Source of the DNA: Geodermatophilus marinus
GTDB lineage: Bacteria > Actinomycetota > Actinomycetes > Mycobacteriales > Geodermatophilaceae
Direction: 5' to 3'
Assembly: GCF_003428645.1 (NCBI RefSeq)
Contig: NZ_QVQH01000015.1
Location: forward strand, 47,355 to 111,354
Length of the DNA: 64,000 bases
Shown here: in pieces, positions 9,007-17,487 of the stretch
How the letters are laid out: each line of letters begins with the position of its first letter
How positions within the stretch are numbered: position 1 is the stretch's first letter
Program-made: the position numbers and the translations under genes
Notes under the pieces: generated by a model
Seen by the model: the letters and a program-made list of their open reading frames with translations, nothing else
What the model was told of the DNA's origin: nothing
Database searches by the model: none

Positions 9007-10122
9007 CTACTGGCCCCCGCGCTGCGCCTCGTCCACGAGCCAGGCGCGCACCTCGGGGCTGGACCGGATGCTCCACGTGCCGTCCGCGCTCCGCCGGGCG
9101 GTCACCGAGGCGCCCCCGACGTCGCTGAAGGCCACCGCGACGCGGTAGGTGTGCACGGTGCTCGACGCGTCGGTCAGGACGTAGCACATCCTGACGCCCA
9201 TCGCGGGATCGCTGAGCTCGTGTCCGGGGTCGCCCAGCACCTGGCACGGTGCAGTCGGACGGAATCCGTAGTCCTCGAGGAAGGCTTCGACCGCATCCCC
9301 GGACGACTCCGTCGCGGGGAGATCCGCAGCCGCACCCGTCGGAGCGGGTGGCTCTCCGAAGACACGGATGTCGGTGAACAGCCAGGTCCCCACGGCTCCG
9401 GCCAGCGGGAAGGCGGTGGCGACCACGGTGGCCGTCGCGGCCACCGCCGCGGCAGCCTTCGAGGAGACCGTGGCGAGAGCGGAGGGGCCGCGAGTCGGTG
9501 GGGATCCCCTGATCACATCCAGCACCTTCTGCAGCGCCTTCCCGAGGCCTGCCACCCAGGCCCACAGGGCGAGCAGCACCGTGAGGGTCTTGGTGCGTTC
9601 GGTGGCGGCCTTCTGGTGCGCCTCGGCGTAGGCGACGAGTCGGTCCAGGAGGCCGCGGGGGCGGTTGACCGCATCCGTCTCCTGGACGACTGCTCCGCCC
9701 AGCGCGATGTCGTACAGGGCCCGGTGGTCGCGGTCGAACGCGCTGGTGAGCAGCCCCAAGCCGGCCAAGCCGAGGAGGAGGTAGCCGGGCCCGGACCGGG
9801 CGAACGCCCACCAGGCCGACCTGTTGCCGCCCGGCCGCACCACCCGGAGCCCGAGGAGCGCCTTGCCGAGCGTCTGCCCGGTCCACCAGGTCAGGGTTCC
9901 GTGGTAGAGGACGAAGACGCCGAGCGGCAGTATCGGCGGGAAGGGCTGACCGACCGCGGCCACTGCCGCGACCACGACCAGCAGGTCGATCGACCCGGCG
10001 GCGACACGGGCTGGCAGGCGGGCCGGTGCGAGTTCCTCGGGAGGAGGTCGTCCCGAGCTGGGCGCCTGCATGCCCGACGACGGCTCGGACCCGCGGTTCC
10101 CGGTCGACTCGTCGTCCACCAC
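9007..10122 (-). CDS. RDD family membrane protein
   Basis: A 371-aa protein with an N-terminal RDD-type domain. The Arg is in LPARVAAGSIDLLVV and the two Asp sites are around FDRDHRALYDIALGG. It has membrane segments at about 40-60, 68-82 and 110-130, and a further single hydrophobic helix near residue 235. The C-terminal 120 residues are soluble, contain two Cys (PCQVLGD, RMCYVL) and may lie outside the membrane. RDD proteins are poorly characterised, with a transport role suggested for some. Base composition is slightly less extreme than its neighbours. Confidence 0.8.
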   Translation of the reverse strand: MVDDESTGNRGSEPSSGMQAPSSGRPPPEELAPARLPARVAAGSIDLLVVVAAVAAVGQPFPPILPLGVFVLYHGTLTWWTGQTLGKALLGLRVVRPGGNRSAWWAFARSGPGYLLLGLAGLGLLTSAFDRDHRALYDIALGGAVVQETDAVNRPRGLLDRLVAYAEAHQKAATERTKTLTVLLALWAWVAGLGKALQKVLDVIRGSPPTRGPSALATVSSKAAAAVAATATVVATAFPLAGAVGTWLFTDIRVFGEPPAPTGAAADLPATESSGDAVEAFLEDYGFRPTAPCQVLGDPGHELSDPAMGVRMCYVLTDASSTVHTYRVAVAFSDVGGASVTARRSADGTWSIRSSPEVRAWLVDEAQRGGQ

Positions 10123-10394
10123 GAACCCCCTGACCGACGAGCCGCGGGTTCGGCACGAAGCCCGAGGGTCGTCGTACGCGAGAGCTGTCGAGCCGCTCCC
10201 GTGTGGACCTGTCGCCCTCCTCGATGTGCTCTCTTCGACGCCGACACCGAGGGGCGGCCTCCGGATGTCCTCGTGGATGGGCCCGGCGTCGCCATCGCTC
10301 GTCAGCGACCTCGTCGATGCGGCCCAGCGGGCCGTGGCCGGCAGCCGGCCGGGGCACCGGCGACCGCCGGGAGCGGCCGGGCAGGATGGGTGGC
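10123..10394. other. 272-bp divergent intergenic region
   Basis: Lies between the RDD gene and the MshC-like gene, so it should hold both promoters. A 7-bp inverted repeat (CGAACCC at 10122-10128 and GGGTTCG at 10146-10152) is visible. No gene, repeat array or strong operator was recognised. Confidence 0.5.
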
Positions 10395-11582
10395 ATGGCA
10401 GTGCCTCCCCTGACCTCCTCCGGTGTCGTCGGCGCGGCGGGCCGGGTCGCCGAACCCGTCGAGCTGCGCACCGGCGACCTGCGGCTGGCCGGGCGGCCGG
10501 TGCCGGTGACCAGCCCGGCCCGCGTCTACGTCTGCGGCATCACGCCCTACGACGTCACCCACCTCGGGCACGCGGCCACGTTCGTCTGGGCCGACGTGCT
10601 CGGGGCGGTGCTGCGCCTGTCCGGCGCCGAGGTGGTCAGCAGCCGCAACGTCACCGACGTCGACGACGTCCTCACCCGTGCCGCCGACGCGCGGGGCCGG
10701 CACTACGACGAGTTCGCGCTGTCCCAGGAGTTCGCCTTCGAGCAGGACATGCGGGCGCTCGGCGTCCGCCCGCCGACGCACGCCCCGCGGGCGCGCCACC
10801 ACATCCCGCACGTCCAGCAGCTGGCCGCGGCCCTGCTGCGCGCCGACCGCGCCTACGTCCGCGAGGGGTACGTGCTCTTCCGCGCCGGGGACGTCGCTGC
10901 CCGGGCCGGCCTCGACCCCGACCGGGCCCGGCAGCTGTCGGCCGAGTTCGGCGACACCCCGGACGGCGACCCGGCCGACGCGCTGCGGGAGGACCCGTCC
11001 GACGTGCCGGTGTGGCGGCCGTCGGGCGAGCGCGACCCCGCCTGGCCGAGCCCCTGGGGCTGGGGCCGGCCCGGCTGGCACGCCGAGTGCGCAGCGATGG
11101 CCACCGCCACGCTCGGCCACGGCGTCGACGTCCTCGTCGGCGGGGCGGACCTCGCCTTCCCCCACCACGCCCACCAGGCGGCCATGGCCGAGGCCGCGGC
11201 CGGCATCGCCCCCTTCGCCCGGGCGCAGGTGCACGTCGGTGCCGTGCACCAGGACGGGGCCAAGATGGCGAAGTCCACGGGCAACCTCACCCTCGTCTCC
11301 GACCTGCTGGGGCGGGCGACCGGCCCGGTGCTGCGGCTGCTGGTGCTCGACCGCCCGTGGGGCCGCCCCTGGGAGTTCCGCCCCGGGCTGCTGGGGGAGG
11401 CGCAGGCCAGGCTGGACGCGCTGTTCTCCGCGGCGGGCCGGCCGTCCTCCTCCCCGGCCGCCGCGCGGGCCGTCACCGACCGGTTGCTGGACGACCTCGA
11501 CGTCCCGGGCGCCCTCGACGTGGCCGTGGCCGAGGGCGGTGACGCCGCCCGGCTGCTGGTCCGGGTGCTGGCGCTGGGCTGA
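10395..11582 (+). CDS. MshC/CysS-like cysteine ligase paralogue
   Basis: A 395-aa class I aminoacyl-tRNA-synthetase fold protein of the family that includes cysteinyl-tRNA synthetase and the mycothiol ligase MshC, which joins Cys to GlcN-inositol. Seen: YVCGITPYD with zinc ligand Cys47, an HLGHAATF (HIGH-type) motif, RNVTDVDD, PGWHAECAA and FPHHAHQ with further zinc ligands, and a KMAKS signature where MshC has KMSKS. It is short like MshC and lacks a tRNA-binding tail. The substituted KMSKS motif and a divergent C-terminus suggest a paralogue rather than the canonical MshC. ATG at 10395 follows AGGATGGG; ATG at 10386 is also in frame. Confidence 0.75.
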   Translation: MAVPPLTSSGVVGAAGRVAEPVELRTGDLRLAGRPVPVTSPARVYVCGITPYDVTHLGHAATFVWADVLGAVLRLSGAEVVSSRNVTDVDDVLTRAADARGRHYDEFALSQEFAFEQDMRALGVRPPTHAPRARHHIPHVQQLAAALLRADRAYVREGYVLFRAGDVAARAGLDPDRARQLSAEFGDTPDGDPADALREDPSDVPVWRPSGERDPAWPSPWGWGRPGWHAECAAMATATLGHGVDVLVGGADLAFPHHAHQAAMAEAAAGIAPFARAQVHVGAVHQDGAKMAKSTGNLTLVSDLLGRATGPVLRLLVLDRPWGRPWEFRPGLLGEAQARLDALFSAAGRPSSSPAAARAVTDRLLDDLDVPGALDVAVAEGGDAARLLVRVLALG

Positions 11583-11633
11583 CGCCGCCGGGACCCCGGC
11601 CTCGAGCACCCGACCGGGCCCCGGTCCGGGCCC

Positions 11634-11666
11634 GGGTCGGAGGTCCCGGCCCGGGCCGGACGTCCG
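11634..11666 (+). promoter_or_regulatory. two DevR-type boxes upstream of the methyltransferase
   Basis: GGGTCGGAGGTCCC at 11634-11647 and GGGCCGGACGTCCG at 11653-11666 match the reverse complement of GGGACNTNNGNCCC with one mismatch each. Their centres are about 65 and 46 bp upstream of the GTG at 11706. CAGGAT at 11694-11699 is placed as a -10 for a leaderless transcript starting at that GTG. Confidence 0.6.
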
Positions 11667-11705
11667 GCCGGGTCCGCCGCGGTCGGTGCAGGCCAGGATG
11701 GCGGG

Positions 11706-12344
11706 GTGCCCGGGACCTGCTCGCACCCCGTGTTCGCCCGCGTGTACGCCCGGCTGGCCCCGGCGATGGACCGCGCCGGAGCCGCCGGGCACCGCCGCCG
11801 GCTGCTGGCCGGCCTCTCCGGCCGGGTGCTCGAGGTCGGGGCCGGCTCCGGCGCGGACTTCCCGCACTACCCGGCCACGGTGACCGAGGTCGTCGCCGTG
11901 GAGCCCGAGCCGCACCTGCGGGAGCTGGCCCGCCGGGCCGCGGCGTCCGCCCCGGTCCCGGTGACGGTCGTGGCCGGCACCGCCGAGCACCTGCCGGCCG
12001 CCGACGGCTCGTTCGACGCGGCCGTCTGCGCCCTGGTCCTCTGCAGCGTCCCCGACCAGGGCGCGGCGCTCGCCGAGCTGCACCGGGTGCTCCGGCCCGG
12101 CGGCCGGCTCGCCTTCTGGGAGCACGTCCGCGCCGGCACGCCGGGCAGGGCCCGGGTGCAGGACGTCCTCGACCGCACCGTCTGGCCCCGGCTGGCCGGC
12201 GGCTGCCACACCGGGCGGGACACCGCGGCCGCGGTGGCCGCGGCCGGGTTCCGCCTCGCGCCCGTGGAGCGGTTCCGCTGGCCGGACACCCGGCTGCCGG
12301 CCCCCACCTCCCCGCACGTGCTGGGCAGCGCGGTGCGAGCGTGA
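11706..12344 (+). CDS. class I SAM-dependent methyltransferase (METTL7/UbiE-like)
   Basis: A 212-aa Rossmann methyltransferase. Motif I is VLEVGAGSGADFPHYP near residues 40-55, an acidic VVAVEPEP follows, and LHRVLRPGGRLAFWEHV is motif post-III. The C-terminal HTGRDTAAAVAAAGF resembles METTL7-type proteins. Substrate unknown. The GTG start is probably leaderless (CAGGAT six bases upstream) below two DevR-type boxes. Its TGA overlaps the GTG of the P-type ATPase by four bases, so the two are one operon. The M. tuberculosis DosR regulon likewise includes a methyltransferase (Rv2003c) and a cation ATPase (ctpF). Confidence 0.8.
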   Translation: MPGTCSHPVFARVYARLAPAMDRAGAAGHRRRLLAGLSGRVLEVGAGSGADFPHYPATVTEVVAVEPEPHLRELARRAAASAPVPVTVVAGTAEHLPAADGSFDAAVCALVLCSVPDQGAALAELHRVLRPGGRLAFWEHVRAGTPGRARVQDVLDRTVWPRLAGGCHTGRDTAAAVAAAGFRLAPVERFRWPDTRLPAPTSPHVLGSAVRA

Positions 12345-14816
12345 CCCTGGTGGAGCTCCCGCCCCGGCCGCCGACGCCGGCGACGGGGCTGGCCGCGACC
12401 GCGGTCGCCGAGCGGGTCGCCGCCGGCCGGACGAACGCCACCACGGTGCGGACCAGCCGGACGGTCGGCCAGATCGTCCGGGCCAACGTGTTCACCTTCT
12501 TCAACGGCCTGCTCGCGGTGCTCTTCGTGCTGGTGCAGCTCACCGGCCGCTGGCAGAACGGGCTCTTCGGCGGGGTGGTGGTCGCCAACGCGGTGATCGG
12601 CATCGTGCAGGAGCTGCGGGCCAAGCGGACCCTCGACCGGCTCGCGGTCCTCAGCGCACCGCGCGCCCGGGTCCTGCGTGAGGGCACCGAGACCGAGCTG
12701 CCGGTCGCCGACGTGGTTCTCGACGACCTGCTCCGGCTGGCGACCGGCGACCAGGTGCCCGCCGACGGGGTGGTCCGGGAGGCGGCCGGGCTGGCGGTGG
12801 ACGAGTCGCTGCTCACCGGGGAGTCCGAGCCGGTGGCGAAGGCGCCGGGGGACCCGGTCTGGTCGGGCTCGTTCGTCGTCGCCGGCCGGGGCCTGGTCCA
12901 GGCCACCGCCGTGGGCGACGACGCCTACGCCGCCCGGCTGGCGACCGAGGCCCGCCGCTTCAGCCGGACCTGGTCGGAGCTGGTGGCCGGGACCGACCGG
13001 CTGCTGCGCTGGATCGCCGTCGGGCTGCTCGTCGTGGGCCCGCTGGTGCTGTGGAGCCAGTTCCGCAGCCCCGACAACGACGGCTGGCGGGACGCCGTCA
13101 CCGGCACGGTCGGCGCGCTGGTCGGCATGGTCCCCGAGGGCCTGGTGCTGCTCACCACGCTGGCCTTCCTGCTCGCCACGGTGACCCTCGCCCGCAGGCA
13201 GACGCTGGTGCAGGAGCTGTCCGCCGTCGAGGCGCTGGCCCGCGTCGACGTCGTGTGCCTGGACAAGACCGGCACGCTGACCCACGGCGACGTCCGCGTC
13301 GACCGCCTGGTCCCGCTGCGCGAGGGGGGCGACGGCGAGGTGGCCGCGGCGCTGGGCGGCCTCGCCGCCGCCGACCCCGCCAACGCGACCGCCGCCGCCC
13401 TCGCGGCCGCCTTCCCCGCGCCGGCCGGCCCGCCGCCGGTGTCCGTCGTGCCGTTCTCGTCGGCGCGCAAGTGGTCGGCGGTCACCACCCCGGGCGGGAC
13501 GTGGGTGCTCGGCGCCCCCGAGGTGGTGCTGCCGGCACGCACGGGTCCGGAGGAGGCGTCGGCGCGGGCGCGCGCCGACGCGCTGGCCGCCGAGGGGCGG
13601 CGGGTGCTGCTGCTCGCCGCGGCCGGCGGGCCCGCGGGGGAGGACGGCGGTGAACCGGCACTCCCCGGCGGCCTGCGCCCCGCGGCGCTCGTGGTCCTCG
13701 CCGAGCGGCTGCGCGAGGACGCCGCCGACGTGCTGCGCTACTTCACCGAGCAGGGTGTGGCGCTCAGGGTGCTCTCGGGCGACAACCCCCGCACGGGGGG
13801 CGGTCGCCGCGGCCGTCGGCGTGCCGGGGGTGACCGGGGCCGCGGACGCCGTCGACGCGCGCACCCTGCCCGAGGACCCCGACGCGCTCGGCGAGCTGCT
13901 GGAGTCGGTCGGCGTGGTGGGCCGGGTGACCCCGCACCAGAAACGGGCCGTGGTCCAGGCGCTGCAGCGCCGGGGGCACGTGGTGGCGATGACCGGGGAC
14001 GGGGTCAACGACGCGCTCGCGCTCAAGGACGCCGACATCGGGGTGGCCATGGGCAACGGCTCGCCGGCCACCCGTGCGGTGGCCCAGCTGGTGCTGCTCG
14101 ACGGCCGGTTCGCGCACCTGCCGGTCGCCGTCGCCGAGGGCCGCCGGGTGATCGCCAACATCGAGCGGGCGGCCAACCTCTTCCTGGTCAAGAACGTCTA
14201 CTCGCTGGTGCTCGCCCTGATCACCGTGGCCACCGCGGTGGCCTACCCGCTGGCCCCGGTGCAGCTGACTCTCATCTCGGCGGTGACCATCGGCATCCCC
14301 GGCTTCGTCCTGGCGCTGGCGCCGAACCGGCGGCGGTACGTGCCCGGCTTCCTGCCCCGGGTCCTGTGGTTCTCGCTCCCGACGGGGGCGATCACCGGGG
14401 CCGTCGCCTACGCCGGCTACGCCGCCGCGCGGTGGCTGGAGCCCGGCACGGGGGTGGCCGGCGCGCGGACGGCGGCGACCGTGGCGGTCCTCGTGGTGGC
14501 GCTCTGGACGGTGGTCGTGCTGTCGCGGCCGCTGACGGCGTGGAAGGTGGCGCTGGTCGCCGCCCTGGCCGGCATCGCCGGGCTCGCGGTGGGCGTGCCG
14601 CTGGTGGCCGAGGACGTGCTGCTGCTGGTGGTCACCCCGGTGCTGGTGCTGCTCGGGCTGGTCGCCGGCGCCGCAGGGACGGTCCTCGTCGAGGTCGTCT
14701 GGCGGGCGACCAGGGACGTCCGGGCCGCCGCGGGGACCAGGCCGCGCGGGTCCGCTCGTCCGCCGGCGCGCCGGGCACCGGTTGCCGGGGTGCCGGGTCC
14801 CCACCGGGCCCGGTGA
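12341..14816 (+). pseudogene. cation-translocating P-type ATPase, interrupted by a frameshift
   Basis: The first frame (12341 to about 13797) holds membrane helices, the TGES actuator motif (LLTGESEPV), MVPEGLVLLTTLAF, the phosphorylation motif DKTGTLTHG with Asp308 and the nucleotide domain up to LSGDNPRT. The second frame (about 13797-14816) continues with AVAAAVGVPG, the hinge MTGDGVNDALALKDADIG and the C-terminal helices. The junction is a run of six G at 13795-13800; loss of one G or gain of two restores one ORF of about 825 codons. Start is GTG at 12341, overlapping the methyltransferase stop. This may be a real lesion, a sequencing error in the G run, or slippage. The encoded type resembles actinobacterial HAD-IC ATPases related to CtpF. 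Confidence 0.85.
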
Positions 14817-14834
14817 CGGCCGTCCCTGGGCGCG

Positions 14835-14872
14835 CCGGTACCGCGGACGGGCAGGCCCCTCCGCGGTACCGG
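14835..14872. terminator. 12-bp perfect hairpin between convergent genes
   Basis: CCGGTACCGCGG at 14835-14846 pairs with CCGCGGTACCGG at 14861-14872 around a 14-nt loop. It sits between the ends of the ATPase (14816) and the DUF222/HNH gene (14883) and could stop transcription in both directions. There is no T tract, as is common in actinobacteria. Confidence 0.55.
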
Positions 14873-14882
14873 GTCGGTCGGG

Positions 14883-16580
14883 TCAGAAGGGTGGGGGGTC
14901 GTCGGCGGGGTCGGCCGGCGGCGCGGGCGCACCGGCGAGCAGGCGGGAACCGGTGACCGGCAGCATCGGCGGACGGCCGCCGGGCGGTCCTCTGCGTGGG
15001 TCGGGCCCCGGCGGTGCGGGCGGCCCCGGTGCTCCCGTGCCGCCGGGTGGGCGACCTCGCGCCTCGTGCTGGACGGGTGGCCGGCTGGTCCGGGTCACTC
15101 CGCTGGGGGCTTCCACGGTCAGGACGCCGTCGGGGCCCATCCGGACGAGCCACCCGGGCGCGTGCGTCTTGAGCCGGTGATGCCGTCGGCACAGGCAGCA
15201 CAGGTTCGCGCAATCCGTCTCGCCGCCGCAGGCGTGCGGTACGACGTGGTCCAGATCCGCCCACCCGGCCCGGTTGCCGCAACCGGGGTGGCGGCAGGTG
15301 CGGTCGCGGGTCCGGACGAACAGCCGCTGGGCGTCGGTCGGCCGGTAGGCGTCGGTGGGCGCGGGCCGGTCCAGCACCGGGCAGCCGCAGTCCCCGCCGG
15401 GATGGGCGGGGCAACCGCGGCGGGCCAGCCGTTCGAGCTGCCGACGGTCGACCACCGCGCGCAGCGTGCCGTCCGGATCGGTCAGCGCGATGGACAGGCT
15501 GCCGCCGGGCGGGGCCTGCAGACCACCGGGGCACAGCGAGTCGAGCTGGGTGAGCAGCTCGCGCAGGTGGCCGGCGGTGATCGGCTCCCCGTTCACGCTC
15601 CCGGTGGGGGCGGGGGCCGAGCCGGGTGGGCGGAACGCCGCCGGGGGCGAGCCGCCGTCGGCGAGGAACCGGGCGGGGGTCAGCGCATCGAGCGGCGCGA
15701 CGACCTCGAGGTGGGCGGTGACCGTCTCGCCGTCGACCGCCCAGGGCCGCAGGACCAGGTCGGTCAGCGCCGCCACACGCAGCACGCCGAGCGGGCGCGG
15801 GTCCCCGGCGGCCTTGGCCGCGCGGGCGTGCGCATCGGCGACGCCCCGGCACGCCACCGCCAGGGGGTGCGACATCCGCGCCACCAGCTCGCTCATGCCG
15901 TCGCCGAGCGGTTTGACCGTCACGTCCGCCGCGGCCTCCGCATCCCGGCGGCGCCGTTCGCCGGCGTCGGCGTCCCGGGCGAGCAGCTCCCGGATCACCA
16001 AGGCTCGCAGCGCGGACACCGACAGCTCGCCGGCGATGGGCAAGACCGCGGCCTCCACCGCTTCGATCACCCGGGGATCGGTGCCGCGCGCCTTCCAGCC
16101 GAGCTCCCGGGCGATGGCGCGGGCCCGGGGCCAGTCCAGCCGCCCGTCGGCCAGGGCGGCGCGGGTCGCGGGCAGTTTCTCGACCAGGGTGAGCGCGTCG
16201 TCGGCGGTCACCGAGGCCTGGGTGCGGCTGCAGTTCAGGACCAAGGCCAGTTCGTCGGCGAAGAACTCGCTGGCGCCGTCCGGGGTGCCGGGGCCGGGCA
16301 GGTCGTGCACGGGAGCCCCCGGCTGCTCCGGCCGCCGGTCGGCGGAATCGGGCCGGTCGGCCGCCAGCCCGGCGATCAGCTCTGCCTCGTAGGCGGCGAG
16401 CCGGGCCTTCAACTGCTGCACCCGGCCCAGCTCGAAGGCCTTCTCGCCGGCCGACCGTGCCTCCACCGGTAGCACCTCCGACAGGCGCGCAGCACGCTCG
16501 CCCGGCGGAGACTCCTGGGCGGCAGCCCCGGCCAGGTCGGCCACGGCCAGACCGACCCCGAACGCGCCACCGGTGAACAC
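14883..16580 (-). CDS. DUF222 / HNH endonuclease family protein (13E12 type)
   Basis: A 565-aa protein with an N-terminal DUF222 region (helical, about residues 45-320) and a C-terminal HNH nuclease motif: CRHPGCGNRAGWADLDHVVPHACGG followed by NLCCLCRRHHRLKTH, with paired Cys for zinc near residues 430-480. The last 60 residues are Pro/Gly-rich and disordered. GTG start at 16580. Such genes are multicopy in actinobacteria and are often thought to be mobile or selfish; their target is unknown. The tail of another member starts this window. Confidence 0.9.
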   Translation of the reverse strand: MFTGGAFGVGLAVADLAGAAAQESPPGERAARLSEVLPVEARSAGEKAFELGRVQQLKARLAAYEAELIAGLAADRPDSADRRPEQPGAPVHDLPGPGTPDGASEFFADELALVLNCSRTQASVTADDALTLVEKLPATRAALADGRLDWPRARAIARELGWKARGTDPRVIEAVEAAVLPIAGELSVSALRALVIRELLARDADAGERRRRDAEAAADVTVKPLGDGMSELVARMSHPLAVACRGVADAHARAAKAAGDPRPLGVLRVAALTDLVLRPWAVDGETVTAHLEVVAPLDALTPARFLADGGSPPAAFRPPGSAPAPTGSVNGEPITAGHLRELLTQLDSLCPGGLQAPPGGSLSIALTDPDGTLRAVVDRRQLERLARRGCPAHPGGDCGCPVLDRPAPTDAYRPTDAQRLFVRTRDRTCRHPGCGNRAGWADLDHVVPHACGGETDCANLCCLCRRHHRLKTHAPGWLVRMGPDGVLTVEAPSGVTRTSRPPVQHEARGRPPGGTGAPGPPAPPGPDPRRGPPGGRPPMLPVTGSRLLAGAPAPPADPADDPPPF

Positions 16581-16680
16581 GACCCGAAGCTATCCGGCAG
16601 GTACGACACTTCCGGGCGCTGACCAGGGACGACGAGCGACGGTGCGACCCGGCGTGGCGGGACGGCCGTCCCCGGGGGAG

Positions 16681-16694
16681 GGGACCTCCAGCCC
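16681..16694 (+). promoter_or_regulatory. DevR-type box upstream of the membrane protein
   Basis: GGGACCTCCAGCCC matches GGGACNTNNGNCCC except for A in place of the fixed G at position 10. Its centre is 43.5 bp upstream of the GTG at 16731. GACGCT at 16719-16724 is positioned as the -10 of a leaderless transcript beginning at that GTG. Confidence 0.65.
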
Positions 16695-16730
16695 TGAGCC
16701 GCCCGGCGCCGGGGCGCGGACGCTGAGGGG

Positions 16731-17450
16731 GTGAGCAGCGACACCGCCCTCCCCGCGGGGCGCCGGGCCACGCCGGACGCCGACCGGGTGCTCTTCCGCC
16801 GCTGGGTGGTCGCCACCACGGCCGGGGAGGCGCTCGGCTTCCTCGTGCCCACGCTGGCCGTGCTCGCCGGGGCCGACGACCCGGGCGACCCGCGGGCGTA
16901 CGCCGCCCTCGTGGCCGCCGGCGCGGGGGAGGGGGCGGTGCTCGGCTGGGCGCAGGGGGGCGTCCTGGCGCGGGTGCGGCCCGGCCTCCCGCGGCGGGAC
17001 TGGACGCTGCGGACGGCGGCCGCTGCGGCGGTCGCGTGGGCCCTCGGGCTGGCCCCTGCCGCGCTCGGTGACGCGATCGGCAGGTGGCCCGGGAGCGTGC
17101 AGGTGCTCGCCGGGCTGACCGCCGGGCTGCTGCTGCTGGCCTCGCTGGGCGTGGCCCAGTGGACGGTGCTGCGCCGCGTGGTCCCCCGCAGCGCCCGCTG
17201 GATCGGGTGGACCGGGGCCGGCTGGCTGGCCGGGCTCGCGGTGTTCGCCGGCCTCACCACGCCGCTCTGGCAGCCGGGCCAGGCGCCGGCGGTCGTGGCC
17301 GCGATCGGCGTCGCGGGCGGCGTCGCCATGGCCGTCACCGTCGCGGTGGTGACGGGGTACGGGCTGGTGCGGCTGTTCCGGGCCGCGCCCGAGGGCGCTG
17401 GTCACCCGGGTGGCGCCGGGGGGACCGGCTCGCGGCGGGCACCGGGCTGA
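16731..17450 (+). CDS. conserved membrane protein of unknown function
   Basis: A 239-aa hydrophobic protein with about six predicted membrane segments (roughly residues 25-45, 55-72, 90-108, 118-136, 150-168 and 178-200) and short polar ends. No catalytic motif is recognised. The GTG start is predicted to be leaderless (-10 GACGCT, six bases upstream), with a DevR-type box centred at -43.5. This places the gene in the same predicted regulon as the dormancy island that follows. Confidence 0.7.
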   Translation: MSSDTALPAGRRATPDADRVLFRRWVVATTAGEALGFLVPTLAVLAGADDPGDPRAYAALVAAGAGEGAVLGWAQGGVLARVRPGLPRRDWTLRTAAAAAVAWALGLAPAALGDAIGRWPGSVQVLAGLTAGLLLLASLGVAQWTVLRRVVPRSARWIGWTGAGWLAGLAVFAGLTTPLWQPGQAPAVVAAIGVAGGVAMAVTVAVVTGYGLVRLFRAAPEGAGHPGGAGGTGSRRAPG

Positions 17451-17487
17451 CCGGTCCGGCGACCCGGCGCCGCAGGTGCGGCCGCGG

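Noticed and set aside
13795..13800. Programmed ribosomal frameshifting at the ATPase G run
   Set aside because: No slippery heptamer of known type, no upstream stimulatory Shine-Dalgarno at the right distance and no obvious downstream pseudoknot. P-type ATPases of this class are not known to need it.
14883..16580. The DUF222/HNH gene as a homing intron or inteline-type mobile element
   Set aside because: No intron boundaries, target duplication or inverted ends were found. It is a free-standing gene ending at an ordinary hairpin.
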